Positions 1 through 7,129 are shown, counted from the first letter of the stretch. The stretch: 13,731 nt of DNA from an uncultured Clostridia bacterium (GCA_934281515.1 CAKQXG010000046.1:1-13731); one strand, 5' to 3'. Made by a program: numbers and translations. The notes: generated from the sequence alone by a model not told the origin.

Positions 1-292
1 GGATTGCGCCTGCCGAGCCGATACGAATAATGTTTTGCACGTCGTAGAAATTGTACAACTCGTAGCTGTAAATGCCTATCGACGGAATACCCATACCGCT
101 TGCCATAACGGAAATACGCTTGCCTTTGTAAGTACCTGTGTAACCTTGCACTCCGCGCACGTTGTTGACAAGCACGGGGTCGGTGAGGTAGTGTTCGGCA
201 ATATACTTGGCGCGAAGCGGATCGCCCGGCATAAGTACGGTGGGTGCAAAGTCGCCCTTCTTGGCGGAAATGTGAGGGGTAGGTATTGGCAT
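1..292 (-). CDS. deoD: Purine nucleoside phosphorylase DeoD, N-terminal part (runs off left edge)
   Basis: DeoD carries out phosphorolysis of purine (deoxy)nucleosides to free base and (deoxy)ribose-1-phosphate in cytoplasmic nucleoside salvage. The 97 residues present match the N-terminus of the hexameric DeoD family closely. They include the PHIxAxxGDFA opening with His7, the MPGDPLRAKYIAE phosphate-binding stretch (Gly23, Arg27), NNVRG with Arg46, a GTYKGKRISVM strand, and IRIGSAGAI with Arg90 and Ser93, equivalents of the phosphate ligands Arg87 and Ser90 of E. coli DeoD. The ATG is chosen because an AAGGAGG lies 6 nt upstream and because it aligns with the family start. The remaining roughly 140 residues lie outside the window. 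The gene follows the ABC transporter ATPase in the same direction, but a separate promoter lies between them. No terminator separates the two, so read-through from the transporter operon is possible. Confidence 0.96.
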   Translation of the reverse strand, partial: MPIPTPHISAKKGDFAPTVLMPGDPLRAKYIAEHYLTDPVLVNNVRGVQGYTGTYKGKRISVMASGMGIPSIGIYSYELYNFYDVQNIIRIGSAGAI

Positions 293-379
293 AGTTGCCT
301 CCTTGGAGTAAATTTTTCCGTCGTTACGGTTGCGCAACGTAGTGTCGGTGCGTCCCACAACGGAGATTGCCTGTCATCA

Positions 380-408
380 ATTATACAACAACTTTGACAT
401 AAAGTCAA
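380..408 (-). promoter_or_regulatory. Promoter of deoD with an inverted repeat over the -35
   Basis: On the minus strand, TTGACT (403-408) and a perfect TATAAT (380-385) are separated by exactly 17 bp, which predicts a transcript start near 373 and an untranslated leader of about 80 nt. The -35 box is one arm of a small inverted repeat, TTGAC-TTTAT-GTCAA, so a repressor could bind here. That last point is inference. Confidence 0.75.
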
Positions 409-495
409 TACCGAAAAACACGCTCGGTTCAACAATATGCAATACTCCGTTCGTCGCAAGCAAATCTACCGACAAGCAAGTTTTTTTTTGCGCGG

Positions 496-1281
496 TCAAC
501 TGAGCAATATTCTGTCGTTTTCGTTGCCGATCTCACGGAAATGTTCCAACAGGTCGGCAACCGTCAGTTTTTGTTTGGCTTCACCCTCGACGGAGTACAC
601 AATCTTGCCTTCGTTCATCATTATCAGCTTGTTGCCATAAGCGATAGCGTCTTTCATATTATGCGTAATCATAACGGTGGTCTGATTGTTACGCGACGTT
701 ATGTCACGAGTAAGCGACAACACCTTTGCCGCCGTCTTTGGGTCAAGCGCCGCAGTATGTTCGTCCAGAAGCAACACTTTGGGTTTGTTGAGTGTAGCCA
801 TAAGCAATGTCAAAGCCTGTCGTTGACCGCCGCTAAGTAGTTTCACCTTGGTGGACATACGGTTTTCCAGCCCTAGTCCCAGAGTGGAGACCAACCCGGC
901 AAAAGCCTCCTTGTCCTTGCGTGACACGTTCCAGCGTAGCGTGTGCGATTTACCTCGCAGTGCCGCCAACGCCATATTGTCGGCGATGTCCATTTCGCCG
1001 GCGGTACCGGTCAGCGGGTCCTGAAAAACTCTCGATACATAAGCGGCGCGTTTGTACTCTGCCTTGTCCGTCACATCCTCGCCGTCAATAACGATGTTGC
1101 CACCGTCGGGCAAATACACCCCGGCGATAAGGTTGAGCAAAGTACTTTTACCTGCTCCGTTGCCGCCGATTACCGTAACAAAATCTCCTTCGTCCAGGTG
1201 CAAGTCGACGTGATCCAACGCCACTTTCTGATTGACCGTGCCTGCGTGAAACACCTTGTATGCCTTTATTACATCTAACAT
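496..1281 (-). CDS. ATP-binding protein of a trpXYZ-type aromatic amino-acid ABC transporter
   Basis: This is the cytoplasmic ATPase of an ABC importer, third gene of the operon. Its 261 residues contain Walker A GGNGAGKST (39-47, Lys45), Q-loop Gln87, signature LLSGGQRQ (148-155), Walker B plus D-loop VLLLDEHTAALDP (169-181) and H-loop His207 in MITHN. The DEHTAALDP form of Walker B, with His in place of the usual Pro, is typical of the ATPases paired with ABC_sub_bind (PF04392) proteins, called trpZ in streptococci. The start lies 3 nt after the permease stop, and its ribosome binding site (GGAGGG) sits inside the end of the permease gene, which indicates translational coupling. Nothing in the ATPase itself fixes the substrate; that inference comes from the operon leader. 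Confidence 0.93.
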   Translation of the reverse strand: MLDVIKAYKVFHAGTVNQKVALDHVDLHLDEGDFVTVIGGNGAGKSTLLNLIAGVYLPDGGNIVIDGEDVTDKAEYKRAAYVSRVFQDPLTGTAGEMDIADNMALAALRGKSHTLRWNVSRKDKEAFAGLVSTLGLGLENRMSTKVKLLSGGQRQALTLLMATLNKPKVLLLDEHTAALDPKTAAKVLSLTRDITSRNNQTTVMITHNMKDAIAYGNKLIMMNEGKIVYSVEGEAKQKLTVADLLEHFREIGNENDRILLS

Positions 1282-1284
1282 TGC

Positions 1285-2187
1285 CTAACCCTCCGTATGT
1301 CTGTTGCGCCGATTGCGGACGTTATCGCCGATTTTTTGCTTGAAGTACGGCACGGCAAGAAACAACGCCACTACCACGGCACTGACTAGCTTTGAGTAGT
1401 CGGTCGGCAAACCAAGGCTGTACGCCGCCTGTATTACGACAAAGTACACCACCGAGCCGACAGCCACGCCTGCCATTTTTACGGCAAAATTACTACCTAT
1501 GCCCGACACGATTACGCCGCCGATAATCACTGCCGCCAAGCCGATGACAATTGCGCCGCGCCCCATATTGATGTCGGCAAAGCCTTGATACTGTGCAAGC
1601 AACGCACCGGACAATGCCACAAGTCCGTTGCTCAACGCAAGACATGTCACCTTGCAGACAGATGTGTTTATTCCCTGCGCACGTGCCATCACCTCGTTGC
1701 AACCCGTTGCGCGTATCGCACAGCCGCGTTGCGTGCCGAAGTACCAATACAATACGCCGACGACAACTATCGTCACCGCTGCCATAATGCCGATTGCAAT
1801 TCCGACGTCGGAAGCGGACAACATCACCTTGTACGAACGCGACGACAACGGAAGGTTTGCACCACCCAATATAGCCAGGTTGACAGAGTACAGTGCAAGC
1901 TGAGTCAATATGCCTGCAAGTATGCCGGGTATGCCCATTGCCGTATGCAACAACGCAGTCACCGCGCCGCAAACAAATCCGGAAGCAAGCGCACAAAGCA
2001 AGGCAATTGCCCAAGGGACACCCGCCCTTATCAGCACTACGCAAACCGCGCCGCCCGTGCAAAAAGAACCGTCGACGGTCAAATCGGCGAAATCCAACGT
2101 TTTGTAGGACAACATGACACCCAACGCCATAATGCCCCATATAAGCCCTTGCGCCACAGCGCCGGGTAATGCACCGAAGAAATGCAT
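1285..2187 (-). CDS. Permease of a trpXYZ-type aromatic amino-acid ABC transporter
   Basis: This 300-residue integral membrane protein has about eight or nine hydrophobic helices and belongs to the branched-chain-type permease superfamily (BPD_transp_2), as do the permeases paired with PF04392 binding proteins. Recognisable stretches are the N-terminal GLIWGIMALGVMLSYKTLDF segment followed by ADLTVDGSF, the glycine-rich GAVTALLHTAMGIPGILAGI region, and RATGCNEVMARAQGI, the cytoplasmic loop expected to contact the ATPase. The chosen ATG at 2185-2187 is preceded by AGGTGA at 4 nt. It lies 78 nt downstream of the binding-protein stop and 3 nt upstream of the ATPase start, in one operon with both. 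It probably imports an aromatic amino acid; Tyr or Phe is suggested by the leader peptide upstream. Confidence 0.92.
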   Translation of the reverse strand: MHFFGALPGAVAQGLIWGIMALGVMLSYKTLDFADLTVDGSFCTGGAVCVVLIRAGVPWAIALLCALASGFVCGAVTALLHTAMGIPGILAGILTQLALYSVNLAILGGANLPLSSRSYKVMLSASDVGIAIGIMAAVTIVVVGVLYWYFGTQRGCAIRATGCNEVMARAQGINTSVCKVTCLALSNGLVALSGALLAQYQGFADINMGRGAIVIGLAAVIIGGVIVSGIGSNFAVKMAGVAVGSVVYFVVIQAAYSLGLPTDYSKLVSAVVVALFLAVPYFKQKIGDNVRNRRNRHTEG

Positions 2188-2265
2188 AAGTCACCTCATT
2201 TGTATTTTTGTGTATGTTTAATAATGCAAAGCGTCACATTGTATCAGTCAAAGCGTTGCACAAGT

Positions 2266-3273
2266 TCAGTTGCTGTCGGCAGTCATCTTTACATAGTTGT
2301 CGGGTACGGTAATGTTGTACCTGGTTGCCAATTCCTCATTGTACTTGTACACGGGATTGATGTCGCTTTGCACCTGCATTTTGGACACGTCGGCACTTTC
2401 AAACAGAACCTTTGCCGCCATCTCGCCCGTAATGCGACCTATGTTGTAGTAGCTTATCGTAAGCGTAGCCATGCCGCCCACCTTTTTACAAGTAGATTCC
2501 TCGCCGCAAAACACGGGTTTGCCTGCTTGTTCGGCAATAGTAGACACAATCGAACCGGAAGAAGCCACGGTATTGTCTGTAGGAACATACAGCACATCGC
2601 ACTCCGAAACAGCTTTGTTTGCCGCGGCGGCAATATCATTGCTGTCAGAGAACGGATATGACTTGGCTTCGACATTCCACTCTTTCAGTTTGTCTCCGAC
2701 AACGTCTGCCTGGTACTTGGAATTACTCTCTGCCGAGCAGTACAGTATAGCAACTTTTTTAGCGGACGGACACAAAACGTGTATCATCTCCGCCTGTTTA
2801 TCCAACGGCGCAAGGTCGGTTGTTCCGCTTACGTTTGTACCCGTTGTACCGTCAAAGTCGGTGAGCCCCAACGCCGTGGCGTAGTCTGTTACCGACGTAC
2901 CCAACACGGGTATTTTTTGCGTAGCGTTGTAGGCTGTTTGCAAAGGCGAGGTTGCGTTTGCCATGATAAGGTCCACCTTTTTGGACACAAAGCCGTTTAT
3001 TATCGTAGTACAGTTGGTCGTTTCTCCCGAAGCGTTTTGTTCATCGAAAACAACCTTTTTGCCTTTCTCTGCGGCAATCTTCTGCAAAGCGTCCTTAAAT
3101 CCTTTCGTCGCAAGGTCTAACGCTTCGTGTTGGACAAGTTGGCAGATCCCGACGGTGTACACGTCTTTGTCCGGACTGACAATCCAACTTTCTCCGCCAT
3201 CACAAGCGACAAACACGACAAGCGACACAATCACCAATGCCAATGTAATACAAATTGCTGACAGTTTCTTCAT
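2266..3273 (-). CDS. Substrate-binding lipoprotein of a trpXYZ-type aromatic amino-acid ABC transporter
   Basis: This 335-residue extracytoplasmic solute-binding lipoprotein belongs to the ABC_sub_bind family (PF04392), which includes streptococcal TrpX. The N-terminus is a lipoprotein signal: MKK, a hydrophobic stretch, and a lipobox ending VFVAC with Cys24 as lipid anchor (Phe at -3 is slightly atypical). The mature part shows the two-lobe family pattern: VGICQLVQHEALD near the N-terminus, LIMANATSPLQTAYNAT, IPVLGTSVTDY, the second-lobe KKVAILYCSAESNSKYQ, VLYVPTDNTVASS, and the family-typical SYYNIGRITGEMAAKVL near the C-terminus. An AAAGGAGG lies 5-7 nt before the ATG. It is the first structural gene of the operon, and its transcription must pass a leader terminator (3341-3370) that follows a Tyr/Phe-rich leader peptide. 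Confidence 0.94.
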   Translation of the reverse strand: MKKLSAICITLALVIVSLVVFVACDGGESWIVSPDKDVYTVGICQLVQHEALDLATKGFKDALQKIAAEKGKKVVFDEQNASGETTNCTTIINGFVSKKVDLIMANATSPLQTAYNATQKIPVLGTSVTDYATALGLTDFDGTTGTNVSGTTDLAPLDKQAEMIHVLCPSAKKVAILYCSAESNSKYQADVVGDKLKEWNVEAKSYPFSDSNDIAAAANKAVSECDVLYVPTDNTVASSGSIVSTIAEQAGKPVFCGEESTCKKVGGMATLTISYYNIGRITGEMAAKVLFESADVSKMQVQSDINPVYKYNEELATRYNITVPDNYVKMTADSN

Positions 3274-3332
3274 AATATCCTCCTTTTTGGCGCGAGCGAC
3301 CTTTTGCAGCGATCGGGTCGAAGTCAGCCAAC

Positions 3333-3370
3333 AAATAAAAACGACCCTCTCGCGTATGCGAAAGAGTCGT
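3333..3370 (-). terminator. Attenuator: intrinsic terminator in the leader of the aromatic ABC operon
   Basis: On the minus strand a 13-bp stem (3358-3370 with 3341-3353; two G-U pairs, the rest Watson-Crick) closes a 4-nt loop ATAC and is followed at once by TTTTATTT (3340-3333). It lies after the leader ORF stop (3400) and about 60 nt before the binding-protein start (3273). It therefore terminates transcripts inside the operon's own leader rather than at the end of a gene. The hairpin is not followed by a U-tract in the plus direction, so it is directional. Confidence 0.88.
3352..3363 (-). repeat. 12-nt segment shared by attenuator stem-loop and leader codons (copy in terminator)
   Basis: TTTCGCATACGC occurs here, in the 5' arm and loop of the terminator, and again at 3467-3478 within leader codons 5-9. 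The copy in the leader can therefore pair through TTTCGC with the GCGAGA of the terminator's 3' arm, a possible competing structure. Confidence 0.6.
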
Positions 3371-3399
3371 ATCGGTCAAATGTAAAAATAATACCTTGA

Positions 3400-3492
3400 C
3401 TACCGTTTTTCTCCATCGGCAAACGCTACATTACTGTCACTCGTAAAGTAGTAAAAGTAAAAGTATGCGTATGCGAAACGAACGTTAGCCAT
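3400..3492 (-). CDS. Phe/Tyr-rich leader peptide of the aromatic ABC operon
   Basis: This is a 30-codon ORF, ATG at 3490-3492 and TAG at 3400-3402, with AGAGG 5 nt upstream. Residues 6-16 read F-A-Y-A-Y-F-Y-F-Y-Y-F, nine Phe/Tyr in eleven positions (Tyr 8, 10, 12, 14, 15; Phe 6, 11, 13, 16). All Tyr codons are TAC, and there is no Trp codon. The peptide sits between a strong promoter and an intrinsic terminator, in front of an amino-acid transporter of the aromatic family. By analogy with the trp, pheA and his leaders, the likely role is to sense charged tRNA-Tyr/tRNA-Phe: a stalled ribosome would prevent the terminator and allow transporter expression. The free peptide is probably not functional. 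Caution: the codon run is also a short TACTTT microrepeat. I could not identify a convincing antiterminator by eye. Confidence 0.8.
   Translation of the reverse strand: MANVRFAYAYFYFYYFTSDSNVAFADGEKR
3467..3478 (-). repeat. 12-nt segment shared with the attenuator (copy in leader ORF)
   Basis: This is the second copy of TTTCGCATACGC, overlapping the Arg5-Phe6-Ala7-Tyr8-Ala9 codons of the leader ORF. See the copy inside the terminator at 3352-3363. Confidence 0.6.
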
Positions 3493-3590
3493 AGTTACCT
3501 CTGCTTACGACCGAGCGCCGAACGTTTTTGTAGACAAAACCGATTACAATTACGTTTGTCAAAACAACGTTGCCAGTCGTATATACAAAC

Positions 3591-3619
3591 AGTATAATCG
3601 GCACGCAAGGCTTTGTCAA
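3591..3619 (-). promoter_or_regulatory. Promoter of the aromatic ABC uptake operon
   Basis: On the minus strand a perfect TTGACA (3614-3619) and TATACT (3591-3596) are spaced by 17 bp. The start point is predicted near 3584, which gives a leader of about 310 nt before the binding-protein gene. A strong core promoter with no obvious operator fits control by attenuation after initiation. Confidence 0.85.
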
Positions 3620-3670
3620 CATATTTTGAGCGATTTTTATCAAATTTGTGCAAAAATACGGCGTTTTCTG

Positions 3671-3699
3671 TTGATAGACGGCGACATTTAATATATAAT
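3671..3699 (+). promoter_or_regulatory. Promoter of the BcrA-type ABC exporter operon
   Basis: TTGATA (3671-3676) and a perfect TATAAT (3694-3699) are separated by 17 bp. The start is predicted near 3706, about 90 nt before the GTG start codon. The promoter is divergent from that of the uptake operon. Confidence 0.75.
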
Positions 3700-3795
3700 A
3701 TACCTAGTTCACACCACAACACATTTTACTTGTTGCTTCGCGTCGTAAAACCACTATTTCAAGCACTTACGGACGGGCAAACACAAGGAGGCACA

Positions 3796-4791
3796 GTGAC
3801 TACTGCTATACGCACAACAGGACTGACCAAGCGATACTTCAATCAGCTTGCGGTCAACGACGTCAATATCGACATTCCGCAAGGGGAGATCGTCGGACTT
3901 GTCGGCAAGAACGGTGCAGGTAAAACCACCCTTATCCGTCTGCTTACGGGTCTGGTATTTCCCACAAGCGGCGCATTCGAGCTTTTGCCCGACGCCAGCA
4001 GAACCGACACCGACGTAGCGGCGGTCGTCGAACGTCCTGCATCCTACAAGAGCATGACGGCGGCAGACAACATGATTGCACAATGCTTGCTACTGGGCTT
4101 ACAACCCGATCCCGATTACATCGAGCGCACACTGCAACTGGTAGGACTAAGTTCCGCCGACAAAAAGCTTGTCAAAAACTACTCTCTCGGCATGCAACAG
4201 CGGTTGGCTATTGCCTTAACGCTCATCGGTAAACCCAAGCTACTGTTTTCGGACGAGCCTACCAACGGACTCGACCCGCAGGGCATACACGACATCCGTG
4301 AAATACTCGTGTCGCTGAATCGACAAATGGGCGTAACAATAGTCGTGTCAAGTCACATTTTGTCCGAACTTGCCAAATTTGCCACAATGTTTTTGTTTAT
4401 GGACAACGGACGCATAGTAAAGTCAGTCCGCGCAGACGAGCTGTCCGAATTGTCGGTAAAACACACTCGCATCACGGTAGACAACACTGATTTGGCATGC
4501 GAGCTACTTGCACCGCTCGGCAAGACAAAAGTATTTGCAGAGCATGTAGTGGACTTTGCAGGAGACGTTCCTCCGACGACATTGCTGCTTGCACTCGCCC
4601 AGGGCGGCGTTACGGCAACCAATCTTGTCAACGCAAACGACGGTCTGGAAGAATACTTCCTGCAACTTACAAACAATGCAAATGCACCGCAAAACCCGAC
4701 ATTAAGCGACGCATTAGCACGCTCAACTGCCGCAAGTGGCACAAATCCGCCGTCGACCGACAACAATCGGAAAGGAGACGACCATGACTAA
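3796..4791 (+). CDS. BcrA-type ABC transporter ATP-binding protein
   Basis: This is the ATPase of an ABC-2 type exporter, like those for bacitracin or lantibiotic self-protection and peptide export. The start chosen is GTG (3796) because AAGGAGG lies 4 nt upstream and it begins where family alignment begins. An in-frame ATG at 3613 is upstream of the promoter and would add 61 unrelated residues. The resulting 331-residue protein has Walker A GKNGAGKT (37-44, Lys43), Glu78 in place of the Q-loop Gln (common in this family), the degenerate signature YSLGMQQR (128-135), Walker B with D-loop LLFSDEPTNGLDP (148-160) and H-loop His186. Residues from about 220 are the family's C-terminal extension; the last 30 or so are low-complexity and polar. 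The stop overlaps the permease start by 8 nt. No two-component system is adjacent, so the substrate is unknown. Confidence 0.92.
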   Translation: MTTAIRTTGLTKRYFNQLAVNDVNIDIPQGEIVGLVGKNGAGKTTLIRLLTGLVFPTSGAFELLPDASRTDTDVAAVVERPASYKSMTAADNMIAQCLLLGLQPDPDYIERTLQLVGLSSADKKLVKNYSLGMQQRLAIALTLIGKPKLLFSDEPTNGLDPQGIHDIREILVSLNRQMGVTIVVSSHILSELAKFATMFLFMDNGRIVKSVRADELSELSVKHTRITVDNTDLACELLAPLGKTKVFAEHVVDFAGDVPPTTLLLALAQGGVTATNLVNANDGLEEYFLQLTNNANAPQNPTLSDALARSTAASGTNPPSTDNNRKGDDHD

Positions 4792-5590
4792 TATACTTCG
4801 CACAGAGTTTTTTCGCCTGCGCAAATACAAAACGTTTTGGGTTATGTTGGGCATTGTTGTCGTGTTGCCTATTGTAGGTTGGGCGTTGTCCAGGGTACTT
4901 GTTGCTATTTTATTGATGACCGGCTATCCCGGCGGCGAATTGACGTCAAGGATTACATTCAGCGCATTGTCGAGCATGGCAGACATCGGCACGTTGCCGG
5001 ATCTGTTAGGGCTTATCTGCACGGCAATATTCCTGTCAAAGGAGTTTACCGACGGCACTATACGCAATGCGATTCTGTCCACCAAAACGCGCAAACAAAT
5101 ATACTTCGGATATCTCGTTGTCGCATTGACAATAGGTCTGTCGCTGAAAATTGCCAACTACGTGTCGTCGCTTACCGTATACGGTCTGGCATGGGGTTTC
5201 GGTTCGACAAAGGCAGCGGACGCAGCAGTCGGTTGCTTTGCTTCGCTTTTACTTGCGCTGTTGTCCACGGCGTTTGTACAAAGTTGTACCGTGATGTTTT
5301 TGTTTGCAGGCAAAAAACAATCTACCGCGCTTATATTCCCGATACTTATCGTAGTGGTAGGCTCGGGCGCAGTGGAATTACTCGTATCCATTGTTGAGCT
5401 TGTAATCAACATCAACGGCAATCTTTCCGAGGAATGGAAAACATGGATACCGCTGTATAACGTGCAATACTTCGACGCGGAAGCGGTTGACGGCGGCATA
5501 TTTGCCAAGATTGCCACGTATTGGGCATTGTTTACAGCCATGTTTATAGTAATCGGACACAACTCATTTAAAAAGGCAGATTTGAAGTAG
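4784..5590 (+). CDS. ABC-2 type permease, partner of the BcrA-type ATPase
   Basis: This 268-residue membrane protein begins MTNILRTEFFRLRKYKTFW, the usual cytoplasmic amphipathic start of BcrB/ABC-2 permeases. About six membrane segments are visible, near residues 18-42, 68-85, 108-137, 147-172, 177-205 and 240-262. Between segments 2 and 3 lies SKEFTDGTIRNAILSTKTRKQIYFGY, matching the conserved E-x-x-x-G-T-x-R/K-N motif of these permeases that contacts the ATPase. The ATG at 4784 overlaps the ATPase stop by 8 nt and has AAAGGAG just upstream, so the two are translated together. The pair would form a 2+2 exporter. Its substrate cannot be told from sequence; a peptide antibiotic or lipid-type cargo is typical of the family. 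Confidence 0.9.
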   Translation: MTNILRTEFFRLRKYKTFWVMLGIVVVLPIVGWALSRVLVAILLMTGYPGGELTSRITFSALSSMADIGTLPDLLGLICTAIFLSKEFTDGTIRNAILSTKTRKQIYFGYLVVALTIGLSLKIANYVSSLTVYGLAWGFGSTKAADAAVGCFASLLLALLSTAFVQSCTVMFLFAGKKQSTALIFPILIVVVGSGAVELLVSIVELVININGNLSEEWKTWIPLYNVQYFDAEAVDGGIFAKIATYWALFTAMFIVIGHNSFKKADLK

Positions 5591-5664
5591 TCATTTCGAT
5601 TTCAAACAACCACATCAAATCCACGACCAAACATTACAAACACAAACGTTTCTAAAAACAACCA

Positions 5665-5670
5665 TATAAT
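5665..5670 (+). promoter_or_regulatory. Possible -10 box before the M18 aminopeptidase
   Basis: A perfect TATAAT stands 62 bp before the aminopeptidase ATG, but no good -35 hexamer is found at 16-19 bp. No terminator is seen after the exporter permease, so the aminopeptidase may instead be co-transcribed with the exporter genes. Confidence 0.3.
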
Positions 5671-5731
5671 TACAACTTGCGGCGCAGACTTGTAAACGTG
5701 CCGAATCACCACACATTACGAGGTACATTTT

Positions 5732-6964
5732 ATGACGTTGAAACAATTTCTAAACACTTCTTACACCGCTTTTCACACCGTTGCAAACGTTGCCGACATG
5801 TTGGAAGCGCAACAATTCGAGCAAATTTCCCTGGACAATGCGCCTCAACTGCAACGCGGCGGAAAATACTATGTGACGGAAAACGGCAGCAGCATTGTGG
5901 CATTTGTCGTAGGCAACAACAACGTATTCAATATCGTGGAGAGTCACACCGACAGTCCGAGCTTTAAGGTAAAGGGAGACAAAACCATTGACGGCAACGG
6001 GGTCGTGCGACTCAACACGGAGAAATACGGCGGCGGTTTGATGTACACTTTCTTCGACCGTCCGTTGAAAATTGCCGGCAGACTGCTTGTCAAAACTCCC
6101 GACGGCGTGGAGGAACGTCTTGTCGCAAGCGACTACAACGTGGTGATACCCAGCCTATGTATCCACCACAACCCCACTGCCAACGAAGGCTTTGCCGTCA
6201 ACGCTCAGATTGATACACTACCACTGTTTGCCACGAGTGAAAGCAACTTGTACGAGTCGCTGACCGACGAAGAGGTACTTGATGCAGATCTGTTTGTAGT
6301 ACCCGATACGGCGGCTTTTCAGGCAGGAGTCAACAACGAGTTTTTGTGTTCGGCACGCATCGACAACCTGACCAGCGTATACACAAGCGTAACCGCACTT
6401 GCCAACAGCGAACCTGCCGACATTGCCGTGTGCGCATGCCTGGACAACGAAGAAATAGGTAGCGGAACACGCCAGGGTTCGCCGCAACTTATAGAACGCG
6501 TGCTTGCATTGATTGCCGACGGACTTGCGCTTGACAATGCAGAGTTTGCCGCCGCACGCCAAAAGGGCTTTGTGCTGTCGGTAGACAATGGACATGCAGT
6601 GCACCCTGCCCACCCCGAAAAGTCCGACCCGATGCAAAAGGTGTATATGGGCAAGGGCGTTGTCGTCAAACACCACGTCAATTACAGCACCGACGGACTG
6701 ACCGCAGCGTTGTTTAAATACATCTGCCGACTTGCCGACATCCCCGTTCAAGACTACTATAACAACAGCGCGGTACGTTGTGGCAGCACGCTGGGACTTG
6801 TTACGTCAAGAACGCTCGGCATCAAAACTTGCGACATAGGTTTGGCGCAACTTGCAATGCACAGCGCTTGCGAAACGGTAGCGTTGTGCGATGTTGAATA
6901 CATGAAACTAGCACTTACTACGTTTTTTAACGTGATTTTGGACAATTGTAACGCCACACTATAA
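5732..6964 (+). CDS. apeB: M18 family metallo-aminopeptidase
   Basis: This cytosolic dinuclear-zinc aminopeptidase of the aspartyl aminopeptidase family removes N-terminal, preferentially acidic, residues from peptides and contributes to amino-acid recycling. At 410 residues it is near family length. The family's metal and catalytic motifs are all visible: ESHTDSP with His72 and Asp74, SARIDN with bridging Asp211, CLDNEEIGS with Glu240 (general base) and Glu241 (metal), SVDNGHAVHP with Asp285, and the C-terminal AMHSACET with metal ligand His377. The ATG follows an acceptable GAGGT about 7 nt upstream. The gene lies 141 nt after the exporter permease and 165 nt before the small membrane-protein gene, with no clear terminator on either side. 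The N-terminal 60 residues are less conserved, as usual. Confidence 0.93.
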   Translation: MTLKQFLNTSYTAFHTVANVADMLEAQQFEQISLDNAPQLQRGGKYYVTENGSSIVAFVVGNNNVFNIVESHTDSPSFKVKGDKTIDGNGVVRLNTEKYGGGLMYTFFDRPLKIAGRLLVKTPDGVEERLVASDYNVVIPSLCIHHNPTANEGFAVNAQIDTLPLFATSESNLYESLTDEEVLDADLFVVPDTAAFQAGVNNEFLCSARIDNLTSVYTSVTALANSEPADIAVCACLDNEEIGSGTRQGSPQLIERVLALIADGLALDNAEFAAARQKGFVLSVDNGHAVHPAHPEKSDPMQKVYMGKGVVVKHHVNYSTDGLTAALFKYICRLADIPVQDYYNNSAVRCGSTLGLVTSRTLGIKTCDIGLAQLAMHSACETVALCDVEYMKLALTTFFNVILDNCNATL

Positions 6965-7044
6965 AGCATTCGACCACAGCCTTGGCAACTTACGAAGTTT
7001 TACAATACATTTCTACAAATCGACATTTTGCACGTTTTGTGTCG

Positions 7045-7073
7045 TTCACTTTTTGCTTTCGTTGCGTTACAAT
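7045..7073 (+). promoter_or_regulatory. Promoter of the small-membrane-protein/TetR cluster
   Basis: TTCACT (7045-7050) and TACAAT (7068-7073) are spaced by 17 bp, with a predicted start near 7080 and about 50 nt of leader before the ATG at 7130. The -10 is embedded in an inverted repeat (7067-7077) that could be an operator. Confidence 0.55.
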
Positions 7074-7077
7074 GTAA
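7067..7077. promoter_or_regulatory. Candidate operator palindrome over the -10 box
   Basis: TTACA-A-TGTAA is a perfect 5-bp inverted repeat with one central base, overlapping the TACAAT -10. A repressor bound here would block transcription. The TetR-type protein encoded 500 bp downstream is the obvious candidate, but this is inference from position only. Confidence 0.4.
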
Positions 7078-7129
7078 TCACGACAGCGGGAAACGCAGTC
7101 GAATAAAAAACGACAACGGAGGCAACAAA

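Larger units (their letters stand above)
3274..3795. other. Divergent regulatory region between the uptake operon and the exporter operon
   Basis: About 520 bp without a large gene. The minus strand holds a promoter (3591-3619), a 30-codon leader ORF (3400-3492) and an attenuator terminator (3341-3370). The plus strand holds the promoter (3671-3699) and ribosome binding site of the exporter genes. I looked for the conserved T-box sequence and other common riboswitch cores on the minus strand and saw none. Confidence 0.85.

Noticed and set aside
35..397. Plus-strand open frame over the deoD fragment
   Set aside because: It is a shadow of deoD, which matches its family residue by residue on the other strand; it has no ribosome binding site and no family match.
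410..495. Terminator between the transporter ATPase and deoD
   Set aside because: The run of T at 481-489 is on the plus strand, so the minus transcript has A there. The small ACCGA/TCGGT hairpin near 410-430 lacks a U-tract.
1493..2194. Second minus-strand open frame of 233 residues inside the permease gene
   Set aside because: It is Cys/Arg-rich with no hydrophobic helices, in the wrong frame within a well-recognised permease.
3274..3584. T-box riboswitch in the leader of the aromatic transporter
   Set aside because: No TGGNACCGCG-like T-box core or specifier-type arrangement is visible; the Tyr/Phe leader ORF plus terminator explains the region better. A covariance search would settle it.
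3613..3795. Upstream ATG extension of the BcrA-type ATPase
   Set aside because: The added 61 residues start before the predicted promoter and match nothing; the GTG at 3796 has AAGGAGG at the right distance.
4353..4766. Minus-strand open frame of 137 residues opposite the exporter ATPase
   Set aside because: It is a shadow of the ATPase's C-terminal region, with Ser/Ala-rich composition and no ribosome binding site.
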